In this document: positions 17,315-25,474 of the stretch, piece by piece
How the letters are laid out: every line of letters starts with the position of its first letter
Position numbering within the stretch: the stretch's first letter is position 1
From: Streptomyces lycii
GTDB lineage: Bacteria; Actinomycetota; Actinomycetes; Streptomycetales; Streptomycetaceae
Assembly: GCF_009735685.1 (NCBI RefSeq)
Contig: NZ_WHPN01000403.1
Location: 1 to 49,032, forward strand
DNA: 49,032 nt
Direction: 5' to 3'
Notes under the pieces: generated by a model
Database searches by the model: none
Seen by the model: the letters and a program-made list of their open reading frames with translations, nothing else
What the model was told of the DNA's origin: nothing
Program-made: the position numbers and the translations under genes

Positions 17315-20300
17315 GTGGCAGCGCGCATCACCGACCCCGAGGAACTCAAAGAGCTTCTCGGCATCCCGTTCACCCCGGAGCAGACGGCCTGTATCACCGC
17401 GCCGCCCGCGCCGCAGGTGATCGTGGCCGGAGCCGGCTCCGGCAAGACGACGGTGATGGCCGCCCGCGTCGTGTGGCTCGTCGGCACCGGCCGGGTCGCT
17501 CCCGAACAGGTCCTCGGGCTGACGTTCACCAACAAGGCCGCCGGTGAGCTGACGGAACGGGTCCGCAAGGCCCTCGCCAGGGCGGGCGTGACGGGCCCCG
17601 GCGCCGGCCCGGACGGCGGCGCCCCGGGCGACGACGGTGCCGCGGGCGAACCGCAGATCTCCACCTACCACGCCTTCGCCGGGCAGCTCCTGAAAGAACA
17701 CGGCCTGCGCATCGGCCTGGAGCCCTCCGCACGGCTGCTCGCCGACGCCACCCGGTTCCAGCTCGCCGCCCGCGTCCTGCGCACCGCCCCCGGCCCGTAC
17801 CCCGCGCTCACCAAGTCCCTCCCCGCGCTCGTGGAGGACCTCCTCGCCCTCGACGCCGAGCTGTCCGAACACCTCGTCCCCACGGACCGCCTGCGCCGGT
17901 ACGACACGGAGCTGCTGGCCGTCCTGGACGCCGCCCGGCTCAGCAACGCCGAGCTGCGCAAGGCCCCGCAGGCCGCCCGCGCCCGGCTGGAGCTGCTCGG
18001 CCTCGTCGAGGCGTACCGCGCCGAGAAGCGGCAGCGGGACCTGCTCGACTTCGGCGACCAGATCGCGCTCTCCGCACAGCTCGCCCTGACCCGCCCGGAG
18101 GTCGGCCGCATCCTGCGCGAGAGTTACGCCGTCGTGCTGCTCGACGAGTACCAGGACACCTCCGTCGCGCAGCGGCGCCTCCTCTCCGGCCTCTTCGGCG
18201 CCGGGACCGGACACGCCGTCACCGCCGTCGGCGACCCCTGCCAGGCCATCTACGGCTGGCGCGGCGCCTCCGTCGCCAACCTCGACGACTTCCCCGAACA
18301 CTTCCCGCACGCCGACGGCAGCCCCGCCCGGCGGCACGCCCTCAGCGAGAACCGCCGCAGCGGCGGCCGCCTCCTCGGCCTCGCCAACCGCCTCGCCGCC
18401 CCCCTCCGCGAGCTGCACGAAGGCGTCGAGGCGCTCCGCCCGGCCCCCGGGGCCGAGCGGGACGGCACGGTCCGCTGCGCCCTGCTGCCGACCCACGCCG
18501 AGGAGCTGGACTGGCTCGCCGACTCCGTCGCGCACCTCGTCGGCACCGGCACCCCGCCCGGCGAGATCGCCGTGCTCTGCCGCACGGCCGGTGACTTCCC
18601 CCGCATTCAGGGCGCCCTCGTCGCCCGGGACGTGCCGGTCGAGGTCGTCGGGCTGTCCGGGCTGCTGCACCTGCCGGAGGTCGCCGACCTCGTCGCCGTC
18701 TGCGAGGTGCTCCAGGACCCCACCGCGAACACCTCCCTCGTCCGGCTGCTCACCGGCCCGCGCTGGCGGATCGGCCCGCGCGACCTGGCGCTGCTCGGCC
18801 GCCGGGCCCGCGGACTCGTGCGGTACGGGACGGACCCCGGCGACCGGGACGGTGTGTCCGAGCAGGAGCGGGCCGACCTGCGGCTGGCCGAGTCCGCCGA
18901 GGGAGCGGACCCGGCCGAGGTCGTCTCGCTCGCCGACGCCCTCGACACCTTCCTCACCCCCGACGGGGCCGGCGGATCCGATGACGGGCTGCCGTTCTCC
19001 GAGGCGGCCCGGGTGCGCTTCGCCCGGCTCGCCGCGGAGCTGCGCGAGCTGCGGCGGGCGATCGGGGACCCGCTGATGGACGTCCTGCACCGGGTGCTGG
19101 CCACCACCGGCCTGGAGGTCGAACTGTCGGCGTCGCCGCACGCCCTGGCCGCCCGGCGCCGGGAGACGCTCGGCAACTTCCTCGACGTCGCCGCCTCCTT
19201 CGCGGCCCTCGACGGAGAGGCCACGCTGCTGGCCTTCCTCGGCTTCCTGCGCACCGCCGCGCAGCACGAGAAGGGCCTCGACAACGCCCTTCCCGGCGGG
19301 GAGAACACCGTCAAGGTGCTCACCGCGCACAAGTCCAAGGGACTGGAGTGGGACGTGGTCGCCGTACCGGGCCTGGTCGCCAAGCAGTTCCCGAGCGAAC
19401 AGCCGCGCGACTCCTGGACCGCCCAGCCGAAGGTCCTGCCGCACGCGCTGCGCGGCGACGCGGACACGCTGCCGGAGGACCCGGAGTGGACCGCGAAGGG
19501 GCTGGCCGCGTTCAAGTCGGCCATGAAGGAGCACCAGTCCACCGAGGAGCTGCGCCTCGGCTACGTCACCTTCACCCGCCCCCGCTCCCTGCTGCTCGCG
19601 TCCGGCCACTGGTGGGGCCCGGCCCAGAAGCGCCCCCGCGGACCGTCGCGCTTCCTGGACGCGCTGCGCGAACACTGCGAGGACGGACACGGGGAGGTCG
19701 AGGCCTGGGCGGAGCCGCCCGCGGAGGGCGAGGAGAACCCGGCCCTGGCGGACGGCGGCGCCGAACAGGCCTGGCCGCTGCCGCTCGACCCGTCCGCCCT
19801 GGCCCTGCGCCGCCGCGCGGCCGAGACCGTACTGGCGCATCTGGACCGGCTGACGCGGCAGCCCGCGGAGGACGTATCGCCCGCCCGGGAGGAACGGCCC
19901 GCGCGGGACGGACTGCCCGCGGGGGAAGAGCCGCTCGCGCGGGAAGGCCCGCGGGCAGAGGAGGACGGGGCCGGCCCGGAGCCGGCAGCGGGAGCAGGGA
20001 CCGGCCACGGGACCGCAGGGGGAGCGGGGACCGGGCCGGAGACCGGTGCGGGCGACCGGCTCCCGGGCCCCCGTCCGGAGCCGGCGCCACCTGCCGGGGG
20101 CGCCTCCCTGTGGGACGGCGAGCCCTGGGACGCGGAACCGCCGCACGACCCGGACTGGCCGCCACCGGAGCCGGACCCGTACGAGCCGGACTCGTATGAG
20201 CCGGACTCGTATGAGCCGCACGCCTACAGGCGGGACGGGTCCGGGCGGAACCTGTACGAGGCGCACGGGTACGAGCGGGACGGGTCCGGGCAGAACCCGT

Positions 20301-21301
20301 ACGAGGCGCACGCGTACGGCCGGGACGGGTCCGGGCAGGACGTATACGAGCAGGACGTATACGAGCAGGGCACGGCTCCGGCTGCTCCGGCCGCTCCGGC
20401 GGCTCCCGAGAACCGTGCGCCGGGCCTGCCGGTGCTGCCGCGGCAGCAGGACGGCCCGGAAGCCCCGGGCGAGCCGCCGGCCGGTCCCCCGGAGGACCAT
20501 GCGGGGCTCACCCCGGAGGGCCATCCCGGGCTCACCCCGGAGGAGGCCCGGGCCGTCGCCTCCTGGGACCGTGACCTCGTCGCGCTGACGGGTGAGCTGC
20601 GCCGCGCCCGGGCGAGCGTCCTCGACGTGCCCGTACCGCCCTCGCTCAGCACCTCGCAGGTGCTGCGGCTCGCCGCGGACCCGGACGGCTTCGCGCGCGA
20701 GCTGGCCCGGCCGATGCCGCGTCCGCCGCAGCCCGCAGCCCGGCGGGGCACCCGCTTCCACGCATGGGTCGAGTCCCGTTTCGAGGAGCTGCCGCTGCCC
20801 CTGCTCGGTCCGGAGGAGCTGCCGGGCGGCACGGACGACGACGCCCACGACGGACCGGAGATCGCCGACGAGCGGGAGCTGGCCGCCCTCAAGGAGGCCT
20901 TCGCCCGGACGCCGTACGCCCGCCGCACACCGCACCGCGTGGAGTACCCGTTCCAGATCACCCTCGCCGGCCGCATCGTCCGGGGCCGGATCGACGCGGT
21001 GTACCGCGAGCAGGGCCCGGACGGCGACCGGTACGAGATCATCGACTGGAAGACCAACCGCGACCACACCGCCGACCCGCTCCAGCTCGCCGTCTACCGG
21101 CTGGCCTGGGCCGAGCGGCAGGGGGTGCCGCTGTCGGCCGTCACCGCCGCCTTCCTGTACGTGCGCAGCGGCGAGGTCGTCCGCCCCGCGGGGCTCCCGG
21201 ACCGGGCGGGCCTGGAGCGCGTCCTGCTGGGCGAGGACGTTCCCGGCGAGGACCCGGACGAGGACGCCGACGTATCCCGTCCTCGTGACCCCGCCCCGTG
21301 A
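17315..21301 (+). CDS. adnB: AdnB-type UvrD helicase-nuclease subunit
   Basis: A 1328-residue partner of the preceding motor-nuclease. Seen: Walker A AGAGSGKTT (38-46), LGLTFTNKAAGELTERV, motif II VVLLDEYQDTS, GDPCQAIYGWRGAS, VKVLTAHKSKGLEWD, and a C-terminal RecB-type nuclease with RGRIDAVYREQ and IIDWKTNRDH (Asp1244, Lys1246). Mycobacterial AdnB is about 1095 residues. The extra length is a low-complexity region at about 848-1078, between motor and nuclease, with Tyr/Glu/Asp-rich repeats (EPDSYEPDSYEPHAY, then RDGSGxNxYEAHxY units). The start is GTG 17315, where homology begins and a -10 box ends 7 nt upstream; the frame is open further upstream but without gene character. The C-terminus (RDPAP) is encoded inside a 13-bp tandem repeat that also supplies the stop. 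Confidence 0.9.
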   Translation: MAARITDPEELKELLGIPFTPEQTACITAPPAPQVIVAGAGSGKTTVMAARVVWLVGTGRVAPEQVLGLTFTNKAAGELTERVRKALARAGVTGPGAGPDGGAPGDDGAAGEPQISTYHAFAGQLLKEHGLRIGLEPSARLLADATRFQLAARVLRTAPGPYPALTKSLPALVEDLLALDAELSEHLVPTDRLRRYDTELLAVLDAARLSNAELRKAPQAARARLELLGLVEAYRAEKRQRDLLDFGDQIALSAQLALTRPEVGRILRESYAVVLLDEYQDTSVAQRRLLSGLFGAGTGHAVTAVGDPCQAIYGWRGASVANLDDFPEHFPHADGSPARRHALSENRRSGGRLLGLANRLAAPLRELHEGVEALRPAPGAERDGTVRCALLPTHAEELDWLADSVAHLVGTGTPPGEIAVLCRTAGDFPRIQGALVARDVPVEVVGLSGLLHLPEVADLVAVCEVLQDPTANTSLVRLLTGPRWRIGPRDLALLGRRARGLVRYGTDPGDRDGVSEQERADLRLAESAEGADPAEVVSLADALDTFLTPDGAGGSDDGLPFSEAARVRFARLAAELRELRRAIGDPLMDVLHRVLATTGLEVELSASPHALAARRRETLGNFLDVAASFAALDGEATLLAFLGFLRTAAQHEKGLDNALPGGENTVKVLTAHKSKGLEWDVVAVPGLVAKQFPSEQPRDSWTAQPKVLPHALRGDADTLPEDPEWTAKGLAAFKSAMKEHQSTEELRLGYVTFTRPRSLLLASGHWWGPAQKRPRGPSRFLDALREHCEDGHGEVEAWAEPPAEGEENPALADGGAEQAWPLPLDPSALALRRRAAETVLAHLDRLTRQPAEDVSPAREERPARDGLPAGEEPLAREGPRAEEDGAGPEPAAGAGTGHGTAGGAGTGPETGAGDRLPGPRPEPAPPAGGASLWDGEPWDAEPPHDPDWPPPEPDPYEPDSYEPDSYEPHAYRRDGSGRNLYEAHGYERDGSGQNPYEAHAYGRDGSGQDVYEQDVYEQGTAPAAPAAPAAPENRAPGLPVLPRQQDGPEAPGEPPAGPPEDHAGLTPEGHPGLTPEEARAVASWDRDLVALTGELRRARASVLDVPVPPSLSTSQVLRLAADPDGFARELARPMPRPPQPAARRGTRFHAWVESRFEELPLPLLGPEELPGGTDDDAHDGPEIADERELAALKEAFARTPYARRTPHRVEYPFQITLAGRIVRGRIDAVYREQGPDGDRYEIIDWKTNRDHTADPLQLAVYRLAWAERQGVPLSAVTAAFLYVRSGEVVRPAGLPDRAGLERVLLGEDVPGEDPDEDADVSRPRDPAP

Positions 21302-21361
21302 CCCCGCCCCGTGACCCCGCCCCGTGACCCCGCCCCATAACCCCGCCTCGCAACCCCGCTC
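21284..21361. repeat. 13-bp tandem repeat carrying the adnB stop codon
   Basis: Four perfect copies of CGTGACCCCGCCC run from 21284 to 21335, followed by decayed copies (CATAACCCCGCCT, then CGCAACCCCGCT). The adnB stop TGA at 21299-21301 lies in copy two. Each copy carries a TGA, and because 13 is not a multiple of three the copies put stops in different frames. Confidence 0.9.
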
Positions 21362-21854
21362 CGCGAGCCTCTCCCGTAACCCGCCCCCTCCTCACCCAGC
21401 GGCCCGGAGCCGGCGGCCCGCGCCCCGGCGACCTCGGAGCACGCAGCCCGACCCCGCACCCCGCACGCTGCACCCCGGAGCCCGAGGCCCGCCCCCCGGA
21501 GCCCGAGGCCCGCGCGCCCCGGCGACCTCGGAGCACGCAGTCCAGCCCCCCTCGCAACCCGGCCCTGCAACCCGGCCCTGCAACCCGGCCCTGCAACCCG
21601 ACCCCGCACCTCGGAGCCCGCACCCGGCTCCGCACCCGGCTCCGCACCCGCAGCTCGCAGCGGCCCCCGCCCCCCGGCCCCGCACCTCGTAGCACGCAGC
21701 CCGTCCCGGCACCCCGGAGCAGGACCCCACCCCGGAGCCCGCACCCCGCGCCCCGCCCCCGGAGCCCGCAGTGCGCACGGCGGCCACCGGCCGTGCGCCG
21801 GTGCGGGCACGGCCGCTCTCCGGGCGCCGCACGGCGCCCGTTAGGCTCGCTTCC
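21302..21854. repeat. 553-bp gene-free gap with repeats, adnB to dipeptidase
   Basis: No gene is supported. Besides the 13-bp block at the adnB end, a second 13-bp array (GCAACCCGGCCCT, three perfect and one decayed copy) runs from 21554 to 21605. CGCACCCGGCTC is repeated at about 21628-21652. A longer duplicate with core GGCGACCTCGGAGCACGCAG occurs near 21427 and 21521. Skewed C-rich composition on the plus strand is marked. Confidence 0.75.
21822..21847 (+). promoter_or_regulatory. Promoter with palindrome, M20 dipeptidase
   Basis: TAGGCT (21842-21847) ends 7 nt before ATG 21855 without a Shine-Dalgarno, pointing to a leaderless mRNA. Directly upstream, 21822-21829 and 21832-21839 form a perfect 8-bp inverted repeat (GGGCGCCG/CGGCGCCC) that covers the -35 area and could be an operator or a chance GC palindrome. 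Confidence 0.45.
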
Positions 21855-23255
21855 ATGAGCACCACCCCGGACAGCGCCGTCCGCGCCTACATCGCGGACC
21901 ATCGCGCGGCCTTCCTCGACGACCTCGCGGAGTGGCTCCGCATCCCGTCCGTCTCGGCCGACCCCGGCCACGCCCCGGACCTCCGCCGCAGCGCCGAGTG
22001 GCTGGCCGCGAAGCTCGCGGAAACCGGCTTCCCGGTGACCGAGGTCTGGGAGACGCCCGGCGCCCCCGCCGTCTTCGCCGAATGGCCCTCCGGCGACCCG
22101 GGCGCCCCGACGGTCCTGGTGTACGGCCACCACGACGTGCAGCCCGCCTCCCGCGCCGACGGCTGGCACACCGAGCCCTTCGAGCCGGTCGTGAAGGACG
22201 GCAGGATGTACGCCCGGGGCGCCGCCGACGACAAGGGCCAGGTGTTCTTCCACACCCTCGGCGTCCGGGCACACCTCGCCGCGACCGGCCGCAGCGCCCC
22301 CGCGGTCAACCTCAAGATGATCGTCGAGGGCGAGGAGGAGTCCGGCTCACCGCACTTCCCCCAGCTGGTCCGGGACCACGCCGAGCGGCTCGCCTGCGAC
22401 GCGGTGATCGTCTCCGACACCGGCATGTGGGCCGAGGACACCCCCACGGTCTGCACCGGCATGCGCGGCCTCACCGACTGCCAGATCGACCTGTACGGAC
22501 CGGACCAGGACATCCACTCCGGTTCGTTCGGCGGCGCCGTGCCGAACCCGGCCACGGAGGCCGCCCGCCTCGCCGCCGCGCTGCACGACGAGGACCGCAG
22601 GGTGGCGGTCCCGGGCTTCTACGACGGTGTCGTCGAGCTGTCCGAGCGCGAGCGCGAACTGTTCGCCGAGCTGCCGTTCGACGAGTCCGGCTGGCTCCGC
22701 TCGGCACACTCCCGGGCCACGCTCGGCGAGGCGGGGCACACCACCCTGGAACGCGTCTGGGCCCGCCCCACCGCCGAGGTCAACGGCATCTCCGGCGGTT
22801 ACCGCGGCCCCGGCGGCAAGACGATCGTCCCCTCCGCCGCGCAGCTGAAGCTGTCCTTCCGGCTGGTCGCCGGGATGGACGCGGAGAAGGTCCAGCAGGC
22901 CGTCGCCGACTGGGTGGCCCAGCGCCTCCCGGCCGGCATCCGACACGAGATCACCTGGTGGGGCGCGACCCGCCCCTGCCTCACACCGCTCGGGCACCCC
23001 GCCCTCCAGTCGGTCGTACGGGCCATGGGCCGCGCCTTCGGGCAGCAGATCCGGTTCACCCGTGAGGGTGGTTCCGGCCCGGCGGCGGACCTCCAGGACG
23101 TGCTGGGCGTGCCCGTGCTGTTCCTGGGCATCTCGGTGCCGTCCGACGGCTGGCACGCGCCCAACGAGAAGGTCGAGCTGGAACTGCTGATGAAGGGCGT
23201 GGAAACCGCGGCGTACCTCTGGGGCGACCTCGCGGAGAATGGACGTGCCCTCTAG
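21855..23255 (+). CDS. M20-family dipeptidase/metallopeptidase
   Basis: A 466-residue M20 peptidase of the carnosinase/cytosolic-dipeptidase type that should hydrolyse dipeptides with a two-zinc centre. Seen: the first metal motif YGHHDVQP (His92, Asp94), bridging Asp in RGAADDKGQ (about 125), the catalytic glutamate in VEGEEESGSP (160-162), the SDTGMW segment, a dimerisation lid domain between, and the C-terminal metal/substrate segments GGSGPAAD and DGWHAPNEKVE. No signal peptide is present, so it is cytoplasmic. The start is set by the leaderless -10 box 7 nt upstream. It stands alone, with nudC 112 bp downstream and possibly separately transcribed. It may recycle peptides; the substrate is not visible. 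Confidence 0.88.
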   Translation: MSTTPDSAVRAYIADHRAAFLDDLAEWLRIPSVSADPGHAPDLRRSAEWLAAKLAETGFPVTEVWETPGAPAVFAEWPSGDPGAPTVLVYGHHDVQPASRADGWHTEPFEPVVKDGRMYARGAADDKGQVFFHTLGVRAHLAATGRSAPAVNLKMIVEGEEESGSPHFPQLVRDHAERLACDAVIVSDTGMWAEDTPTVCTGMRGLTDCQIDLYGPDQDIHSGSFGGAVPNPATEAARLAAALHDEDRRVAVPGFYDGVVELSERERELFAELPFDESGWLRSAHSRATLGEAGHTTLERVWARPTAEVNGISGGYRGPGGKTIVPSAAQLKLSFRLVAGMDAEKVQQAVADWVAQRLPAGIRHEITWWGATRPCLTPLGHPALQSVVRAMGRAFGQQIRFTREGGSGPAADLQDVLGVPVLFLGISVPSDGWHAPNEKVELELLMKGVETAAYLWGDLAENGRAL

Positions 23256-23367
23256 CCCCACAGCCGGCCCCACAGCCCCCGGCGCGCCCCGCCGCCCCAG
23301 CCGGCACCGGCGCCGTCCAACCGTCCCGGCCCACCACATGTTCCGCATGGGGGAGTAGGAAACACCT

Positions 23368-24312
23368 GTGACCACCTCGACCGAACGCTCCGCCGCTCCG
23401 CAGATCGCCCTGACCGCCCCCGGCGGCATCGACCGCGCCGCGCACCACCGCATGGACGAGGCATGGCTCGCGGCCGCCTGGAGCCACCCGACGACGCGGG
23501 TCTTCGTGGTCTCCGGCGGACAGGCGCTGGTCGACGACACCCCGGACGGGCGCACCGAGCTGGTCATGACCCCGGCGTTCGAGGCGCCGCTCACCGAGAC
23601 CCACCGGTACTTCCTGGGCACCGACGAGGACGGCGTGCGGTACTTCGCGCTGCAGAAGGACGCGCTGCCCGGCCGGATGGACCAGTCCGCGCGCCCCGCG
23701 GGGCTGCGCGAGGCGGGGGCGCTGCTGTCGGACCGCGACGCGGGCCTGATGGCGCACGCCGTGGCGCTGGAGAACTGGCAGCGGCTGCACCGCTTCTGCT
23801 CCCGCTGCGGCGAGCGCACGGTCATCGCGGCGGCCGGGCACATCCGGCGCTGCCAGGCCTGCGGGGCCGAGCACTATCCGCGCACGGACCCCGCCGTGAT
23901 CATGCTGGTCACGGACGACCGGGACCGGGCCCTGCTCGGACGGCAGGTGCACTGGCCCGAGGGCCGGTTCTCGACGCTCGCGGGCTTCGTCGAACCGGGC
24001 GAGTCGATCGAGCAGGCCGTGGTCCGCGAGGTCGCGGAGGAGGCCGGGGTCACGGTCGGCGAGGTGTCGTACGTCGCCAGCCAGCCCTGGCCGTTCCCGT
24101 CGAGCCTGATGCTGGGCTTCATGGCGCGCGCCACGTCACCGGAGATCGAGGTGGACGGCGAGGAGATCCACGAGGCCCGCTGGTTCTCCCGCGACGAGCT
24201 GGCGAAGGCCTTCGCGTCCGGGGAGGTGCTGCCGCCGATGGGCATCTCGATCGCGGCCCGGCTGATCGAACTCTGGTACGGGGAGCCGCTGCCCGCGGGC
24301 GCTCCGCGCTGA
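23368..24312 (+). CDS. nudC: NAD(+) diphosphatase / NADH pyrophosphatase NudC
   Basis: A 314-residue Nudix hydrolase of the NudC group, which cleaves NADH to NMNH and AMP and can remove NAD caps from RNA. Seen: zinc ligands Cys144/Cys147 and Cys162/Cys165, the CGAEHYPRTDPAVIML segment, the Nudix box beginning GFVEPGES at 206 with catalytic REVAEEAG (220-227), and the NudC-specific SQPWPFPSS at 238-246 that separates it from other Nudix proteins. The GTG start at 23368 has purine-rich GGGGGAG and AGGA upstream. The neighbours are the M20 peptidase upstream and mycoredoxin convergent downstream. Confidence 0.93.
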   Translation: MTTSTERSAAPQIALTAPGGIDRAAHHRMDEAWLAAAWSHPTTRVFVVSGGQALVDDTPDGRTELVMTPAFEAPLTETHRYFLGTDEDGVRYFALQKDALPGRMDQSARPAGLREAGALLSDRDAGLMAHAVALENWQRLHRFCSRCGERTVIAAAGHIRRCQACGAEHYPRTDPAVIMLVTDDRDRALLGRQVHWPEGRFSTLAGFVEPGESIEQAVVREVAEEAGVTVGEVSYVASQPWPFPSSLMLGFMARATSPEIEVDGEEIHEARWFSRDELAKAFASGEVLPPMGISIAARLIELWYGEPLPAGAPR

Positions 24313-24756
24313 GGCGGGCGGCCCGCGCACCGGGGCAGGACCCGCGGGGGACTCGCGACAAGACCCGCGGGAGGGCCCGTGACAAGACCCGCGGGAGGAC
24401 CGGGGCAGGGCCGGAAGGCTCCGTAACGAGATCCGGGCGGCGGCCCGGAGCCTCGGACCCGGGCGGCGGCCCGAAGCCGGTGACGGCGTCCGAAGCCGGG
24501 CGGCGGCCCGAAGCCGGTGACGGCGCCCGAAGCCGGGCGGCGGCTCGAAGCCGGGCGGCGGCTCGGGGTCCGGGCGGTGGCTCGGACCCGGGCAGTGGCT
24601 CCGATCCCGGCGGCGGCCGCGACAGCGACCCCGTGATACACGAAGCCGGCTCACCGGTCCCCGGACACGGCGGCCACGGGCCGAAGACACCTGATCCGAT
24701 TCGATCCGGTCCGGCGCCGGGATTCGGCTCCGGATCACGCCGGCCCGGGAGCCGGC
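24313..24756. repeat. Repeat-filled gap between nudC and mycoredoxin
   Basis: No gene is supported. ACCCGCGGG-AC-AGACCCGCGGGAGG-like units recur three to four times at about 24339-24405. A 37-bp unit beginning CCCGAAGCCGGTGACGGCG is duplicated at 24470 and 24507, with shorter CGAAGCCGGGCGGCGG copies running to about 24565. Confidence 0.7.
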
Positions 24757-24781
24757 CGGCCGCCCGGAGCACGGGCGGCCG
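24757..24781. terminator. Hairpin downstream of mycoredoxin
   Basis: Arms 24757-24766 and 24772-24781 are perfect 10-bp reverse complements around GAGCA. It lies 21 nt past the mycoredoxin stop (minus strand) and may also stop transcription from nudC. Confidence 0.6.
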
Positions 24782-24802
24782 ACCCGGCGGGCGGGCCCGG
24801 GA

Positions 24803-25045
24803 TCAGGCCGAAAGCTTCTCCTTGACCTGCGCCAGCGAGGGGTTCGGCAGCGCGGAACCGTCCGGGAAGAGCACGGTCGGCACCAGCTGGTTGCCGTTGT
24901 TCACCTGCTCCACGAACTTCGCCGACTCCGGGTCGTGCTCGATGTTGACCTCGGTGTACGCGATGCCCTCCCGCTCCATCTGGCTCTTCAGCCGGCGGCA
25001 GTAGCCGCACCACGTGGTGCTGTACATCGTCACAGTGCCCGCCAT
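24803..25045 (-). CDS. mrx1: Mycoredoxin (glutaredoxin-fold, mycothiol-dependent)
   Basis: An 80-residue glutaredoxin-fold oxidoreductase. The active site is WCGYC with Cys13 and Cys16 near the N-terminus (VTMYSTTWCGYCRRLK), and VPTVLFPDGS supplies the cis-proline loop. The short length, the CGYC motif and the presence in an actinomycete match mycoredoxin-1, which reduces S-mycothiolated proteins with mycothiol. A strong AAGGAGAG ribosome binding site precedes the ATG at 25045. It is convergent with nudC and divergent from uvrD2, and looks monocistronic. Confidence 0.9.
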   Translation of the reverse strand: MAGTVTMYSTTWCGYCRRLKSQMEREGIAYTEVNIEHDPESAKFVEQVNNGNQLVPTVLFPDGSALPNPSLAQVKEKLSA

Positions 25046-25474
25046 CGGTTCCGCTCTCCTTCACATCGGTCAGGTTCGCCGGAAGAACGCACGGGGACCG
25101 CGGGTCATTCCCGCACAGCTGAGACGTGTGACCTCGTACGCCACCTCCTGCGCTGACCCGGCAGCGGGGCCTGACGCGCGCGACCAGGTACGCGTGACAG
25201 GTACGCGTGCCCTGGTCCGTGTGGCCTTCTGTTCACTGTTCGGCTGCGCAACCCGGCCCGCGCGGCCGGGTACGCGGGGTACGCGGGGTACGCGGGGTAC
25301 GCGGGAGTCTTTGTGTCCGGCCCGGTACGCGCGACCTCCGGCGTGTGCCCGGGACGTGTGGCCGCGCGGCCGGGCGTGGCCGCGCACCCGTGACCGGGGT
25401 CACCGGTATGACCGCGAGCCCACACCTGTGGACAACCGTCCCGGTGCTCCCGGGTGACCTGGCAGCATGGCGGG
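25046..25474. repeat. Gap with 9-bp tandem repeat upstream of uvrD2
   Basis: No gene is supported in this 429-bp divergent region between mrx1 and uvrD2. A 9-bp unit TACGCGGGG occurs four times in tandem at 25271-25306, the last copy ending in A. TACGCGTG is also repeated at about 25188-25209. Promoters for both flanking genes should lie here; for uvrD2 a CAGCAT hexamer (25463-25468) ends 6 nt before the start. Confidence 0.65.

Noticed and set aside
12385..17664. A 1759-codon open frame on the minus strand opposite adnA
   Set aside because: It is the antisense shadow of a GC-rich gene. It has no domain motifs and a composition of Gly/Ala/Arg/Val only; the plus strand shows full helicase and nuclease motifs.
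16919..21067. A 1382-codon minus-strand frame opposite adnB, and a 1301-codon one at 3302-7207
   Set aside because: Both run across several real genes in other frames and lack recognisable domains or plausible starts.
21554..21605. A CRISPR-like array among the intergenic repeats
   Set aside because: The units are 9-54 bp, directly adjacent with no unique spacers, and there are no cas genes.
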